DNA of 64,000 bases from Hoplostethus atlanticus (taxonomy: Eukaryota > Chordata > Actinopteri > Trachichthyiformes > Trachichthyidae), in NCBI GenBank assembly GCA_034670405.1, contig JAXDDX010000011.1, forward strand, positions 5,624,001-5,688,000, written 5' to 3'. The notes below the pieces were generated by a model. It was not told the origin of the DNA and ran no database searches. It saw nothing but the letters and a program-made list of their open reading frames with translations. Each line of letters starts with the position of its first letter. Positions within the stretch are counted from its first letter, which is position 1. The position numbers and the translations under genes are program-made. Positions 28,868 to 41,000 of the stretch are shown here, one piece after another.

Positions 28868-31800
28868 TCAGTCTGACTTCAGGGCTTGTAGCACTGACTC
28901 TGGTACTCTGCTGGCGTAGTACTGGTGGTTGCGTAGCGTAGCCAGCACCCCAGCAGAGTTCATGTGCTTCACATTAGCATCATAGCGGTATGCATTGCCA
29001 TGCATATCGGTCAGTTTACCTGCAAGAGAAAAATAAAGTAGGAAGTAGATGAACATTTTTTCAGCTAAACAGGATCAATTACCACAGCACCAAATACAAA
29101 GAACAGAAAACTGCGTGTTACTACCACCAACCACATTCTGCTGCGGCATGTGGGGTACAAACAGGAAGGGTGTTTTTTTGTTTTTTTACCTCCAACAGCA
29201 TGCAGAATGGCTTCAGGAGCACAAGTGTCCCACTTTTTACATCCTGGACTGGCAAAGACGTAAGCAGACGCCTTCCCCTCGATGAGCTGGACAATCTGCA
29301 GAGAGATGATTAATGTAAGCAGACATTCTTGGGGCCACAGCAGCCCGTTTCCCTGGTGTACCAGTAGTGCTGCTCATACAAGACTTGATTTGTCAAACAC
29401 TCCTGGTTCCCAGCACACATTATCAAGTATCACACAAAGTACACTGCTTTTTTTTTGGCCAGGCTTTACAGAATGTTCGCCGCATAGAATCCACCTTTTA
29501 CAAAAGCACATAATCTAACAAAAAGAAATTGGAGACAAATGAGACCAGCACCAAAAAAGATTGGCAGCCTTTACCGGCCCCTGTCTTGCATTTTACATTG
29601 TGTGCCACTGGGTCGGATTTGGTGGGAAATCTGCTGGATTGCTTTATGGCACAAAACAGGAAGTGGCCGCTGTTCTTCCAGCGCTAAAGCTTTCAGACTT
29701 TCACACAATGGCAGATGGTGGATGAAAAAACATGAATCACTTCCAACATGTTTATCCTCTTCAGTAAAGCCAAAGAGAGAGAGCGATGCAAGGGAGGGAG
29801 GATAAGAAGCAACATGTGTTTACAGTCATCATACCGAGGCAGTACAGTTAATTTGATGAGGATTGATATTTCAAAATGCTACGCCTTAAAGGAAGACCAG
29901 AAATCATGCTCTGTGTGCCATCAAACTCTTACATCCACCTCACCTTATTTCCGGCTCCGCCCACTCTTAGGACCTCATGGGGCTCCATGGCGTCTACGCA
30001 GTCCGTGACTACCTTGTTGCTGTGAGAACGCGTGGTGGTGACAATGCGCCTTTCACCCGGGACTTCCTGCAGCTGGAATCCAAACGCCCCCAGCCCCAGC
30101 ACTCCCCACATGGTTCTTCCCAGGTCGGCCCCTGCTCCGAGCTGCACGGGGAGGGGGGGGGGGGGGGACAAGAGACCGGGTTAACTTGTGGGCGCGGCAG
30201 ACCTCTGAGCAAACGCCTTGAGGATCGTTCGGGCGCGTCCGTACCTGGTAGTTGTAGAAAGGCTGGTTGATGACGCCGGCGATGGCTCTGCCTCTGTGCG
30301 CAATACCAATGAGTACGGTCACGTTGTCCAGGAGCCCTGAGAGCAGAGGTTACCCAGATGTTAGCCGGAGGGCACTCAACAAAAGCAAACACAACATTTA
30401 GATGCAGAACACAAAGAGAAGGATTTTGTTATTCTGCACAAGACACACTTCTCTAAAGCTAAATCTAAGATGACAGATGCCTTCCTTCTCTGTCCAGCAT
30501 GACCGTAACCTATGAGCTAACTAACACTGCACGCTAAGGGGTTTTAAATAAGTGTCCCTTCTATCTGTCACCATACAGAGAGCTGTGCCAAGAGGCAGAG
30601 AGGCGCTCCCAACCCTGGGTGTGTGGTATCTGGGCCTCATCTGGGAGATGGAGACACCTCGACGCTAGTCAGTAGCAATAGATGGAGAGGGGAAAAGAGG
30701 AAAAAGGGAAAGTGCAGGGTCAGCCCCGATACCCAAGAGTCAGAATACATACCGAAATCATCCAAATGTCAAAAAAGGAGAATAAAGTTAGAATAAATGA
30801 AAGCAAGGGTTTCAATAAGAGACATTAAGCAGGGTAGATTTAACGTACAAGGATCAGGGTAGTAGCGGCTACGGCAACATGCTGTAAGTCCAGAAAGTGA
30901 TAGCAAATGGATGTGTTCTTGAACGCATGTAAAAGGTCAGCAGCGTAGTCAGTTCAATCATTTAAAAAAAATGCCCATTGAGCTACAGGGCCAAGAACTG
31001 AATAGCCCACTATGGTGCCTCAGCTGACAGGGCTACAAACAAACAGTATGGGGAGTGTTGCGTTACAGAGCACACCCATTCAAACACATATGGAGACAGA
31101 AAAAGAAAGATTACCTTCAGTATATTCCTTCGTCCCGTCGAGGGGATCGACCCACACAACTAGCTGAGAGTTAAAGAGACAATCATTCAGAAGCAATACA
31201 TGCACCCAGTAACAGTGAAGCAGCTGCTGCACCCAGGCAAACACCCTACAGTATTTATTCATGATGCATTTCTTCCCAGTTGCTGACAATGTCACCCTAC
31301 CTACGCTGCCTCATATACATCGTGTTTCTAAACCTCTTGGCTGTTACCTCCTCCTCTTTCAGGCCGCTGTATTCTGCCGGGCAGGTCTTCTGGAGGATCT
31401 CCTCGGCCTGGCCATTCTCAATGAGGTCTTCCCTAACCTCTTCAGCGGGAAGTTCCTATATGAAAAGGGAGGCTGATCAACTGCTAGTTTTCAGGATTTT
31501 AAAATGTCATCACATGGTATACAGCACAGTGTGATGAGAGAGAGAGAGAGAGAGAGAGAGAAAATGGCATGTAACACACTCCCGTGGGCCCATTTTGTTT
31601 CCCACGTACTCACCTCCTCTCCAATGACGGTAATTTTGGGGAAGCGTTTGGACAGAGAGGCACAGATGCTCTGCTGTGCTAGTCTGTCCGCCAGTGTCTG
31701 CAGATCATTAGCCCCGGTCTATGCATGGGAAAGAGAATGGTTGAAACCAGAGTAATTCTCTGTTAAATCACTCTCTGCCTTCGGTCCCACTTACACCCAG

Positions 31801-32023
31801 CAGTGCAGACACAAGCTTCTGTCCTGTATAAATAGACATTCAAATAAATTGGGATTGGATTTCTACCCTGGGACTTTAATACCAAAATGTAATTTAACCC
31901 TACCTTTTCCACAATGCCAAGCTGTCCACTGTGGAGGACCTTCCTCACTATGGCCCCGGCCTTTTCAGCCACAGCATGGGCAGAAGCCAGCAGGCGCATC
32001 AGCACCGCAGGATTTCCAGACAT
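28868..32023 (-). CDS. bpnt1: 3'(2'),5'-bisphosphate nucleotidase 1 (BPNT1)
   Basis: Eight coding exons in transcript order: 32023-31904, 31718-31614, 31455-31348, 31163-31115, 30336-30245, 30141-29944, 29295-29190, 29019-28868. All phases agree, giving 309 aa (human 308). The enzyme removes the 3' phosphate of PAP and the 2' phosphate of related nucleotides, limiting PAP toxicity after sulfation. It is cytosolic, Mg-dependent and Li-sensitive (family knowledge). The inositol-phosphatase-fold motifs are intact: IGEEELPAEE (metal Glu), [14 protein letters not shown] (DPxDGT), [12 protein letters not shown], and [17 protein letters not shown]. The start [20 protein letters not shown] matches the family N terminus. 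It converges with ppp1cb. Its 5' exon probably lies near 32340-32520. Confidence 0.97.
31536..31561. repeat. (GA)n microsatellite in bpnt1 intron
   Basis: About 13 GA units just outside the exon at 31614-31718. Confidence 0.9.
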
Positions 32024-33691
32024 TACTGATGGATAGAGTTGACACCTTGGACACATATTGACACTAGCTAACAGCTGCTTCTACAAGCCTGGGGCAAACG
32101 CTTTCTCGCTGTGAGAAAATAAGCATACTATTCCATTGGCGTCTCATGTACTAATACGAGGATCAAGCCTGAATGTAACGAGAGCTGAGCAGAAAACTTT
32201 TGCATCCTGGATATAGTACAGTACATTCAGACTACAACGTACCCCCTGCAGCTAACAGGTTATCGCCGATGAATCAGAAACAGAAATATAAGCAAAGTGA
32301 AAAAGTCTAGATCTAGAAGTGATAGCTAATACTCACTGATGCTAAAGCAGAAAGCCGACAAGCTTCGTTTTCGCAGGTACCTGCCGTTGAGTTTGCAAAA
32401 CGCAGGAAGCGCAGAGAGCTTTGTGTCCAAAGATAGTAAACTACCGAGATAGTTAACGTCCTATTACAAGCCTATGGAGACCTTTGAATGGTCGGCTAGC
32501 AGGATAGCTAGTTAATGCGTCTGACATCAAGATGCTACCTATGCAGGACAGGAAACACTATTTTAAAGAAACCGTCCAGCCCGTGGTGGGTGCAAACTCC
32601 GCCAATCCAGTACGTCAGCGAGCATTTAAGCGAAGGCAAAGGGTACGTAGGAGTGAAACCTCGCGCTTCGTCTGGATTTACGTTCTCTCGTTTGCAAACG
32701 CGGAAGTAACTCATGGGTCCAAGTGCTCGTCACGTTTCATGACGGTTGGAGGCCTAAAACCGAGGGGGAGAGCTCTCTTGCCATCCTGATAGAAAGACAC
32801 GAGAATTTGGGTGGAAAGAAACTCACCCTTGCACATAGGCTGGCATTTTGTCTGACAAGCTTTCCTCTAAGCTCCATTACTTTGAACACCAGAGTACCTC
32901 ATTTAGATGCCCCATTGTGAGTTTCCCCCATTGAGAATTATTTCTCACTTGCTTGAATCAAGCAAAGGTTCCTGTTTTCTTTTGTGGAGGAAGTAAATAA
33001 ATATCCTTCCGTGTATCAAGAGACTTAATGCAGGGATGGGCAACCATGTGCCCCAGAGGGCAAAGATGCTGCAGGTTTGCATTCCAACCACACACTACAG
33101 CAGGTGATTTCATTGGTCAGTGTTGGAATGAAAACCTCCAGACTCTTGGCCCTCCATGGCACATGTTGCGTATAACTGACCTAAAGGAAGACAGCATAGT
33201 TGGATGTTTCAGAATACTTTATTTAAGATTTCCAGCTTTTGATTTTGAGTCAGTGATATTTATTTCCTTAATTATATGTGCTAAAAGCAGCTTTCCCCTT
33301 ATCTTCTCTATGGATCCTTTACCTGGACGAGACAGAATGAGCAGTGATCTCCCTGAGTTCACATCAAAAGGTGTCGTTCACACTCCTGGCTGCCATTCCC
33401 ATTTTGCTGTCAGTTCCACATCAGTTATAAAAGGGAAATGAAAGTGAAGTAAATATTTAGTATCTCTCACTCTATTAAATTGCTTCACAGAAGAAATAGG
33501 CTTAAACAGTTAAAAGTGTAAGTATATAAATCCCATATATGTTATACAGACATGATTATATTAAAGTTACTGTCATGTTCCTTTATAAATTTGATTTTAT
33601 TGAAAGAAAATCAGGGCAAATGCTCATCTGTGCAATATATTTATCGATCAAAATGTCTGTAGACTTGTTTTTCTATCCCAACTGAGTGATT
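32024..33691. other. bpnt1 5' region and saysd1 3'UTR
   Basis: No coding exon. 32330-32700 should contain the bpnt1 first untranslated exon and promoter (GC-richer, with CCAAT-type and ACGTCA motifs near 32600). On the minus strand, AATAAA at 33596-33601 is a plausible saysd1 polyA signal, 91 bp past its stop. A hAT MITE (33031-33178) lies between. Confidence 0.5.
33031..33178. mobile_element. short hAT-type MITE, older copy
   Basis: A 148-bp palindromic element with CAGGGATGGGCAACCATGTG at the left and the inverse of CAGTTATACGCAACATGTG at the right. The sub-terminal parts also pair (GCATTCCAACC against GGTTTTCATTCCAAC). The flanks ACTTAATG (33023-33030) and ACCTAAAG (33179-33186) match at 6 of 8 positions, consistent with a decayed 8-bp target duplication. 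Confidence 0.65.
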
Positions 33692-34525
33692 TTAGCTGTT
33701 GGCCAGTGGTCTGTAACCCATTTCTCCTTCCAGTTGCTCTGCAGTGAGGGTGCCCATGAGGGGCTGACAGTCTGGATTGAAGACAGAATAGGCACTCAAT
33801 TCCCCAGGCTCGCGGGCAGCCGGGCCACGGAGTCCTTCGTAGAGCCAGTAGAAGAGGGAGATGAGGAAAAAGGGGAAGCCAAAATCCAGTTCAGCAAACA
33901 GTCCAAGTAGAACCAACCAAAGCAGCACTTTCAGTAAAGTCAGGTTTGAGAGGGCAAGCTGCCTGGAACCCAGCCACCTCCCCAGAGCACTATCCAGCAG
34001 CCAGTCGCAATTGGCCTGAAGGGGAGACAGAACAGAAGGTCATGGACAAATCACTAGGCTAAATATTACACTGCTAAAATATGACTTTCCAAGTAGAAAA
34101 ATGTTGTTTTTTCATATTACTAAGACCAGTTTCTGGTGGGTCCCCACACGACAGGAGCACTTGTCCGTTTAAATGAAAAAAGTTCAAGAACCCGACTTAG
34201 TCGATGCTATAAGAGAGGACATCAGTTCACATCCTCGCCCATAAATTAAGTGATAACTCACCACGACTTGAGTATTGCCCCCTGAAATCGGAGGCCTCGT
34301 ATTTTTTGACAATTCTTCTGACTGTGTGCTGTCAGCTGTTGTTGCTGATTCGCCTTCATCGTCTGACTGGACAGTTGCGTCTCCTTCTGTTGGCATTATG
34401 GACTGCGGAACAGTACATTCAACAGTTTGGGCAGTATGTTCAGCCTTTCGTCGAGCTCTGAACTCTGCAAGCTTATGTTCCATAACAAATCTCACGTTTA
34501 CCTTTACACTAGGTCTGCGTGGCAA
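33692..34525 (-). CDS. saysd1: SAYSvFN domain-containing protein 1
   Basis: Two coding exons: 34525-34262 (88 codons, starting MPRRPSVKVNVRFVMEHKLA) and 34015-33692 (107 codons plus stop), in phase 0, giving 195 aa (human SAYSD1 is about 183 aa). Exon 2 contains a hydrophobic membrane segment (LLKVLLWLVLLGLFAELDFG, then PFFLISLFYWLYEGL) followed by the diagnostic GELSAYSVFNPDCQPLMGTL motif. The N-terminal half is polar and acidic. SAYSD1 is an ER membrane protein that binds UFM1-modified ribosomes in translocation-associated quality control (family knowledge). The gene is head-to-head with grcc10. Confidence 0.95.
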
Positions 34526-35853
34526 AACAGGCGGCAGCGCACTGGGAAGCTGCTACACCTCATTCAACAGATGTATAGTCAGTAACGTCACTTCTTTAAC
34601 TGTCTAAGCGTTTTTTGTTACATATGTGTCGAATGCAATGATGTTGACTATCATTCACCCGGAGACAATACTTTCAGCAAATATCTCTTCCTGCTGCTCA
34701 TCAGCTGCAGTTTGTTTACCTTTCACATCAGTTTGTCTGAAAACAGGACGTTGTGTCGTAAAATACCTTCTAATGCCGTAAAAGGTGTTGTTTTTCAACA
34801 GTTTCTTTCCTGCTGTCTGGCTAGGTTTTTTTTCATCTAAGTGGTGAGTACGTTCAACTCAACAGTGTAACATTAAATTATTTCATGGGTATGTGTGTAT
34901 TTAAGCTTTTTATTTCGCTGCTTGTAACCTCGCTAAGGCTAGTTAGCTTTTAAGATATAGATAAAAAAAATTAAAAAAAGATACCGAGAGAGAACAGGAC
35001 GTTTTGGGGCTATCTACGACAGTAGCTCAGATAATCAACTAGCTAGCTCAACATCGCATAACCACACAACGTAGCTTTTATGCAATTCACCGTGAAAAAT
35101 GAGTTAGCATTCAGTGATACCGAAACATCAGAAAGACTGTCATCACAGTTAACTTTCTTGCATTCTAGTTTAGGATCGGCTTTCTAACTACGATCCGAGA
35201 CCAACTGCGAAACGGCTCTCCGAAATAAACCCAGTGTGTTACATAATTATTACTTAGATGTTTAACGGTTAGATCCCACAGATCACATTTTGGTAGTGAC
35301 CATGCAATTTATGTTATGATTTTCTTTATCACCACTGTAAAGAAGCGACTAATAGAGGATTGTATCCGTATCACTGAAGCTGGCTTGAATTGTTATGTCC
35401 AGTTTCGGACTGTTCTTGAATGCCACACGTATTAATCTTCCATTAAATCAGCTATACTTAGTACTTCCGTGGTCGAGTGTAGTATCTTTGAAAACAGTAC
35501 AAGTGCACGCATAATAATGACTAGTTAACAACCAAGTGTCTATTTTTATTAGTAAACTCAAGGTTCAAAAGTCTGTTTATTTGAACTCTGGGGAATACGT
35601 GTAATAGAGGATTGCCATAATGTGCAAAAGTTCTATGCTGCATCAAGAGAAGATGGCTATGTGGAACACACTCATACCACGGAAAAGCAAGGTGCACAAT
35701 ACAATACTTAAAATAGTTTTGTTTAACAGTTAGTTTCATTCAGGTCCTTTTGTCTCTTTATGATTCGTTAGTTTTTAATAGCTCATCTGAGTAAAGGTGA
35801 GTCTTCCTGCTGGTCTAACCTGGAGTTTGTGTCACTCTCCTTTCTCTCCAGAA
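34526..35853. promoter_or_regulatory. divergent saysd1/grcc10 promoter region and grcc10 5'UTR
   Basis: The region between the two divergent genes. A good splice donor (GTG|GTGAGTA) ends a likely non-coding first exon of grcc10 at about 34843. This would leave only about 300 bp between it and the saysd1 start codon, so a shared bidirectional promoter is likely (inference). The rest is the grcc10 5' intron, AT-rich with no other features. Confidence 0.5.
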
Positions 35854-36734
35854 ATGGCCTCGGCTCCAGCACAACAGCCCACCCTTACTGTTGAGCAAGC
35901 CAGAGGTAAGAAGAGCTAGGGTTCACTTTTTTAAATGACAATATCTATTTTCTCTAGCAGTGGTAGTTATTTTTCTATGATATATTGAGAGAAATTTCCA
36001 TTTAGTCTCTAGTACGTTTTGCATTTTACAAGTTACATGTCCATTGTCTTGTTATAATGTAGGAGCAGAGCTATTGATATGTGTGTTTTGCAGTGGTGCT
36101 TAGTGAGGTGATCCAGGCCTTCTCTGTACCAGAGAATGCAGCGCGCATGGAGGAGGCACGGGAGAGTGCCTGCAATGACATGGGGAAGATGCTGCAGCTA
36201 GTTCTCCCGGTGGCCACCCTGATTCAACAAGAGGTTATCAAAGCCTATGGCTTCAACAATGAAGGAGAGGGTGAGGAAATGCTTTGGAGCCCAAAAGGAT
36301 AGATTTAGGCACTCAATATTTTACTAGCTGCTATTGTGTTATGCAGGAAGGATATCAGGACTTGTAGAATCTAAATGGATAAAAAGCTGGATTAACAACA
36401 AATTTCATTAACGCAATGGATGCAAATGATTACAACTGAGCTTAATAGCATGCTAGCTGACACTCAGAAAAAAAACCTCTTCAGACCAGAATTTGATATA
36501 GCCTTTCAATTTACATGCCATCGAGAGGGACTGAATGTTATCCTGGGGAGACAACATGCTTTCAAACTTGACCCTGGGTCTGTTTCACTTTCAGGTGTCC
36601 TAAGATTTGCCAGATTGGTGAAGATGTATGAGACCCAAGACCCAGAAATTGCAGCCATGTCAGCTAAACTCAAGTCTCTCCTCTTGCCCCCACTCTCAAC
36701 ACCGCCTATAGGAGGAGCCATACCAGCATCTTAG
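35854..36734 (+). CDS. grcc10: protein C10 (C12orf57/GRCC10 orthologue)
   Basis: Three coding exons: 35854-35905, 36094-36270, 36595-36734, in phase, giving 122 aa (human 126). The conserved signature is clear: VVLSEVIQAFSVPENAARM, ESACNDMGKMLQLVLPVAT, IQQEVIKAYGF, then VLRFARLVKMYETQDPEIA. The tail LPPLSTPPIGGAIPAS is the divergent end of the family. The human gene is required for brain and eye development (Temtamy syndrome), with molecular function not well defined (family knowledge). The first coding exon starts two bases after a splice acceptor, so a non-coding exon precedes it. AATAAA at 37219-37224 is a likely polyA signal. Confidence 0.96.
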
Positions 36735-38063
36735 GAAATGTTTACCTTCACTTTTTTTTGCTGAATGGAGATCAAATGTTTAACTGCAAATTGTCTGCAA
36801 GGTTACTTTCATTTAAGTGCTTTTGACCTACACAGTATCCTGTCTCCACCTCATCTCATTTTCTCAAATCATTATGTCGATATAACATCGTTTCACACTA
36901 CCCGCACTAATATTATACAACCCATGTGGTTTTCAAGTACAGACAATGATGAAATTCACACCCCAAACACATTTCTGGTTTCATTAAATGCATCATTGCA
37001 AAAGCATTGTTACTGTAAATTATTGCTTTTAATGTTTCAGTATTTATTACATATTACATTGTGGCCATTGTCTTATGTCATTGAACCGTATACATTTTCT
37101 TTTGATGCCATGTTTTATACCATTTTTATATGCTGGTCACTCTTAAGTTGTGTATTAAAATTCTTTGAGAAATAGTCTGAACCCTTCTTCTGCTGGCACT
37201 GTAGCTTTCATAGGGAAAAATAAACGAGCAATAACCTCCATATCTTCATATTAATAACTTTATTATTGCAATAAGGCTTTGGCAACTATAATTTTATGTT
37301 TAGTGTTTTTAAAAATACTTCAGCACGTACACACTTAAATATATACATAAACACACATTTCCTCAAAGGCAGTCTTCCTTAGACTCTAGCTGTTTATGTA
37401 TAAATCATTACTGTGCCACCATATAGACTTTGGGCTCATGTCTGGCCCCGCCCTCTGTTGTGGTCTTGAGTCTGGGTGCATACAGACATGACACTATGTG
37501 GCTATAGGACTATCAAAGCATGGAGGTTCACAAAATACTGGATATCGAAGACCTAGGGTCAAGGTACATTGAACTGTCCGGGATACAGAAATCATCCACT
37601 TAAAAATACAACAGATGGAAGTTCACATTAATTTAGTGCTCACATTTAAAAAATAAAAAAAGCAAACAAGTGCAAAACAAGTGACACCAGCACCCGGTGA
37701 TAGATGTGAAAGTCACTGAAGTGACCAGGTGCATGTTCTCGGGACGGGAGTCCTGTACGTCTGGATTGTCAATCCGTCAATCGTCTGTCCTGTGCGTTAT
37801 CACCCAATAGTTTTTCAGATCCAGTGTCTTACCATGCACACAGTAAAAGAAGGTATTCCCAGGGACAAAATGCCATTTAGTCTCATCTGGGAGTCAGTTA
37901 AAAGTTAATTTTTTCATATCATGCCAGAGGGTTTATCAAATGTTGCTCAGTTTGAGCAGTGCTCCCTCTGGTAGGTGAACAGTATTTTAATCCGTCAGCT
38001 GGGTGACTAAAGTCATGATGATGCCAAGAGCCAGGCAGAAGAGCTGGACGAGGGAGGATGACC
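36735..38063. other. convergent 3'UTRs of grcc10 and the cytospin-like gene
   Basis: No coding exon. The plus-strand AATAAA at 37219-37224 (grcc10) and the minus-strand AATAAA at 37264-37259 (cytospin-like gene) are only 35 bp apart. The two transcripts therefore probably end almost at the same place, or overlap by a few bases. Confidence 0.65.
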
Positions 38064-41000
38064 TCACATCTCAAAGTGGCGAAAGATACTTTCAACATAG
38101 CCCAGTACCCTCTGCCAGTCTGGCCCGCCTGCTTTCAGCATCTCCTCCACCGTCTGTCAGACAGTTACCATTAAACCACAGAAATATCTCTAAAGTGCAT
38201 CATGAAGTAATGAGTATAAATAGAGCTCCTCTGTGAAAAGCCTGTCAGAGGAAACTGCTTTGCCTCTACACGGTTACCCCCCAGTCGTAAATGGCTAATC
38301 ACAGTCACAATTTGTGACAGCTATACTGATTAGATGCTATGCTACAAGCTACATTGCACTTGAGAAATGTGTGGTGCAAAATGTCTCACCAATGTGGCTG
38401 TGATTCCCACACTCTGGCCCATCTGAAAAGCAAGGCCCAGGTTTTCCTTCTGTGAAAAGAAACCACAGCCTAGTGTCACATTAAGTGTCTTAATCAGCTC
38501 TTGAGTATACATTTTATTTCATGTAATGTTTCTATTAATTGCTTATCTTGCTGTTTAATCCATAAAACCATGCATTATATGAAATTAACCAGTAATTGTG
38601 CCAATATATAACATTTTGTGTTAGTGCATTTTCAACAGAATCTATGCCTTTACACATATCCACAAACTGCTAACAGATATTAATGTCAGTGCATGGGTGT
38701 ATTTGTTTGGGCCGTACTCTGCATGGGATTCCTTTACCTTGTCTGCTGGGTTGAGACTGCTGTATGGGATGTACGATGGTAAATAGGTGTGGTACACAGC
38801 ACAGAAGGCCAAGCCGTCTTCCCAGCTGCTGCTGAAGTTGGTGATCTCAATATTCTGCCACAAAACATATTTGATTCAGAGAAGATATGACTGGTTATAT
38901 CAATGTTTCCTAAATTATGAGGTAGGATTAAAAACTGAATTCCTGAGGTTTAAGACTTTAGGAATCCCTGGTTTATTATACATGCATTTCAACTGTAGGT
39001 ATATCTCATCGATGGTGAAAATCTGCTCTCTAACCTTGTAACCCTGGGTACGACTTTGGCACCAGCGCAGCAGGGAGTTTCTCCTGGAGCCGCCATGACG
39101 CCGCAGCAGAGCGCTGAATCCATCCTGAGGTCTGGGGAGGAGAGAGACGCTTTAAGCCCCTTCCACAAAGAAAAGTCCTTATGTAGGTATTAGGCACTGC
39201 AGTCTCATTCACACTGGCCATTAAAAAGGTGCAGTAAGGACGATTTGTACTGTCCCATAACACAAAATGACCAAAATATATGTACAGGAGTTTGATAGGG
39301 TTGGTGATCAATACCAATGAGTCAACAATTACTTTGCCAGGTGCCGAGTTTACTGGCTTCAAAAACTCACTGTCAGGTCCGTTCTGTTTTGGAACAAAAC
39401 CCTATAATCCCATATAAACCCATAATACATGTCTCTGCTAGAGTTATCATAATTATTATTTGACTAGTAACCCAACATGTTATCTGGGTTGCACTCGTCT
39501 CTATTGGGAAAATGTAACTGTATTATTTGTGGTAACTACATGGCACCATAAGCTGTACCAGACACCAATGTTGTTGCGACTGCTTGGTCGCCCACAGAGG
39601 TTGATAAAGGTCATGGTGCATTTAATGAACTGTGTGAACTGTCACACTAAAAGTTGTAATACTGGAATCCATAATATTAAAGGATGTTTTGGATTATTCA
39701 TCTCAAACCATTTCAACAAGTCGGTGACTGTGAGTAAACACAACATTTTTGCAAGCACCTTTAACACAGTTAATATGTGTAGTATGAAAGGTAACTTCAA
39801 GCTGATTCTGAATAGGGTGAAAATGCCACATAGAGCATTTAGCAACAAAACTGTATTGACGTTTAATTTCAGTGCCAGCAAAGATAAAGGTGTAATATCC
39901 ACTTACTTGATGGAATCTGAGTTTTGGTCCTCATCCTGTTTCTCTGCTGGACAAATACATAGCAGTTAGGGTTACAAAGCAACTGTCATTTGGTGAACCT
40001 ACGTTGTCAAAAGGAATGTTATGCTGGAGCTCACTTGTATAAAAGCTGGACCAGCTGTCCTGCCGTTGTAGGATGCGATCCATCCTTCTCCCTTCGGCTG
40101 GCTCTTCTTTCTGGGAGGATGTCGAGAGGACACTAAGGACCAATTCTACATAGGCCTGATTCAACAATTCATTTTCCAATTTCAGCTTGTAAGGCTTGAA
40201 TGTTGATGCAATTATAAAAGTATACTGCACAATTTCACATCAATACAACACTTGTTTTACCTTGCACAGTGGCAATGTTGTACTTGTATTTTGCGAGGTC
40301 CCATTTTGAGAGGGGGAGTCTGCTGGCAGGGGAAGTCGAGACAGGCTCCTGAAAGACAAAACGTTTGCATGTTTGATAATACTTCCTTGTGACCGAGGTC
40401 ACTGTAGCGGCACGTTTCATGTAGACTCACCAAGATCTTTCGGCCAGCATCACAATCCTCCTTGGGTCTCTCTGCCCACATCCCTCTTCTTTCTTCTTCT
40501 CTATGGCCACCAAACTGCGCAGGTATGCCTCCGCCACCCCTTTCCCCGTCAGCTGCATCTTCCCGGTCCCATTTGCGTCCTCGGGATCATGCCTCACAGC
40601 TTTAGCGCTCAGATCTTGATTTGCCTCATTCCCCTGTGTTTGCTTTTCAACAGCTTCCGCCTCCGCTTTAACCACTTTGTGGTTTTCCTCCAAATCATTC
40701 TTTTTAGCCTCAACCTGTGTTTCTTCCTCTTGTTTGTCTTTTTTAGTCTGCCCCTCCTCAGAGTCTTTTCTCTCCACCTCTTTATCGGAGACCATTAAGT
40801 CTTTGGCCCTGCATGCATTCCTCAAAGCATCCAGCTCGGTTCGCTCCTGCTGCTGCCGCAAAGAAAGTTCGGACAGTCGGCGGCAGGCTTCTCTGTGTTC
40901 AGCTCTGAGGGTCTCCAGCTCTCTCTCCTTTTCCTGCTGTCTGCTGAGAGCCTGGGTCAGCTGGTCCTCCGCGGCCCTGTGGCTTCCCTGCAGCAAACCC

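Noticed and set aside
39460..39969. 169-aa plus-strand frame opposite the cytospin-like gene
   Set aside because: Lies in introns and partly over an exon of the minus-strand gene; no domain. A shadow frame.
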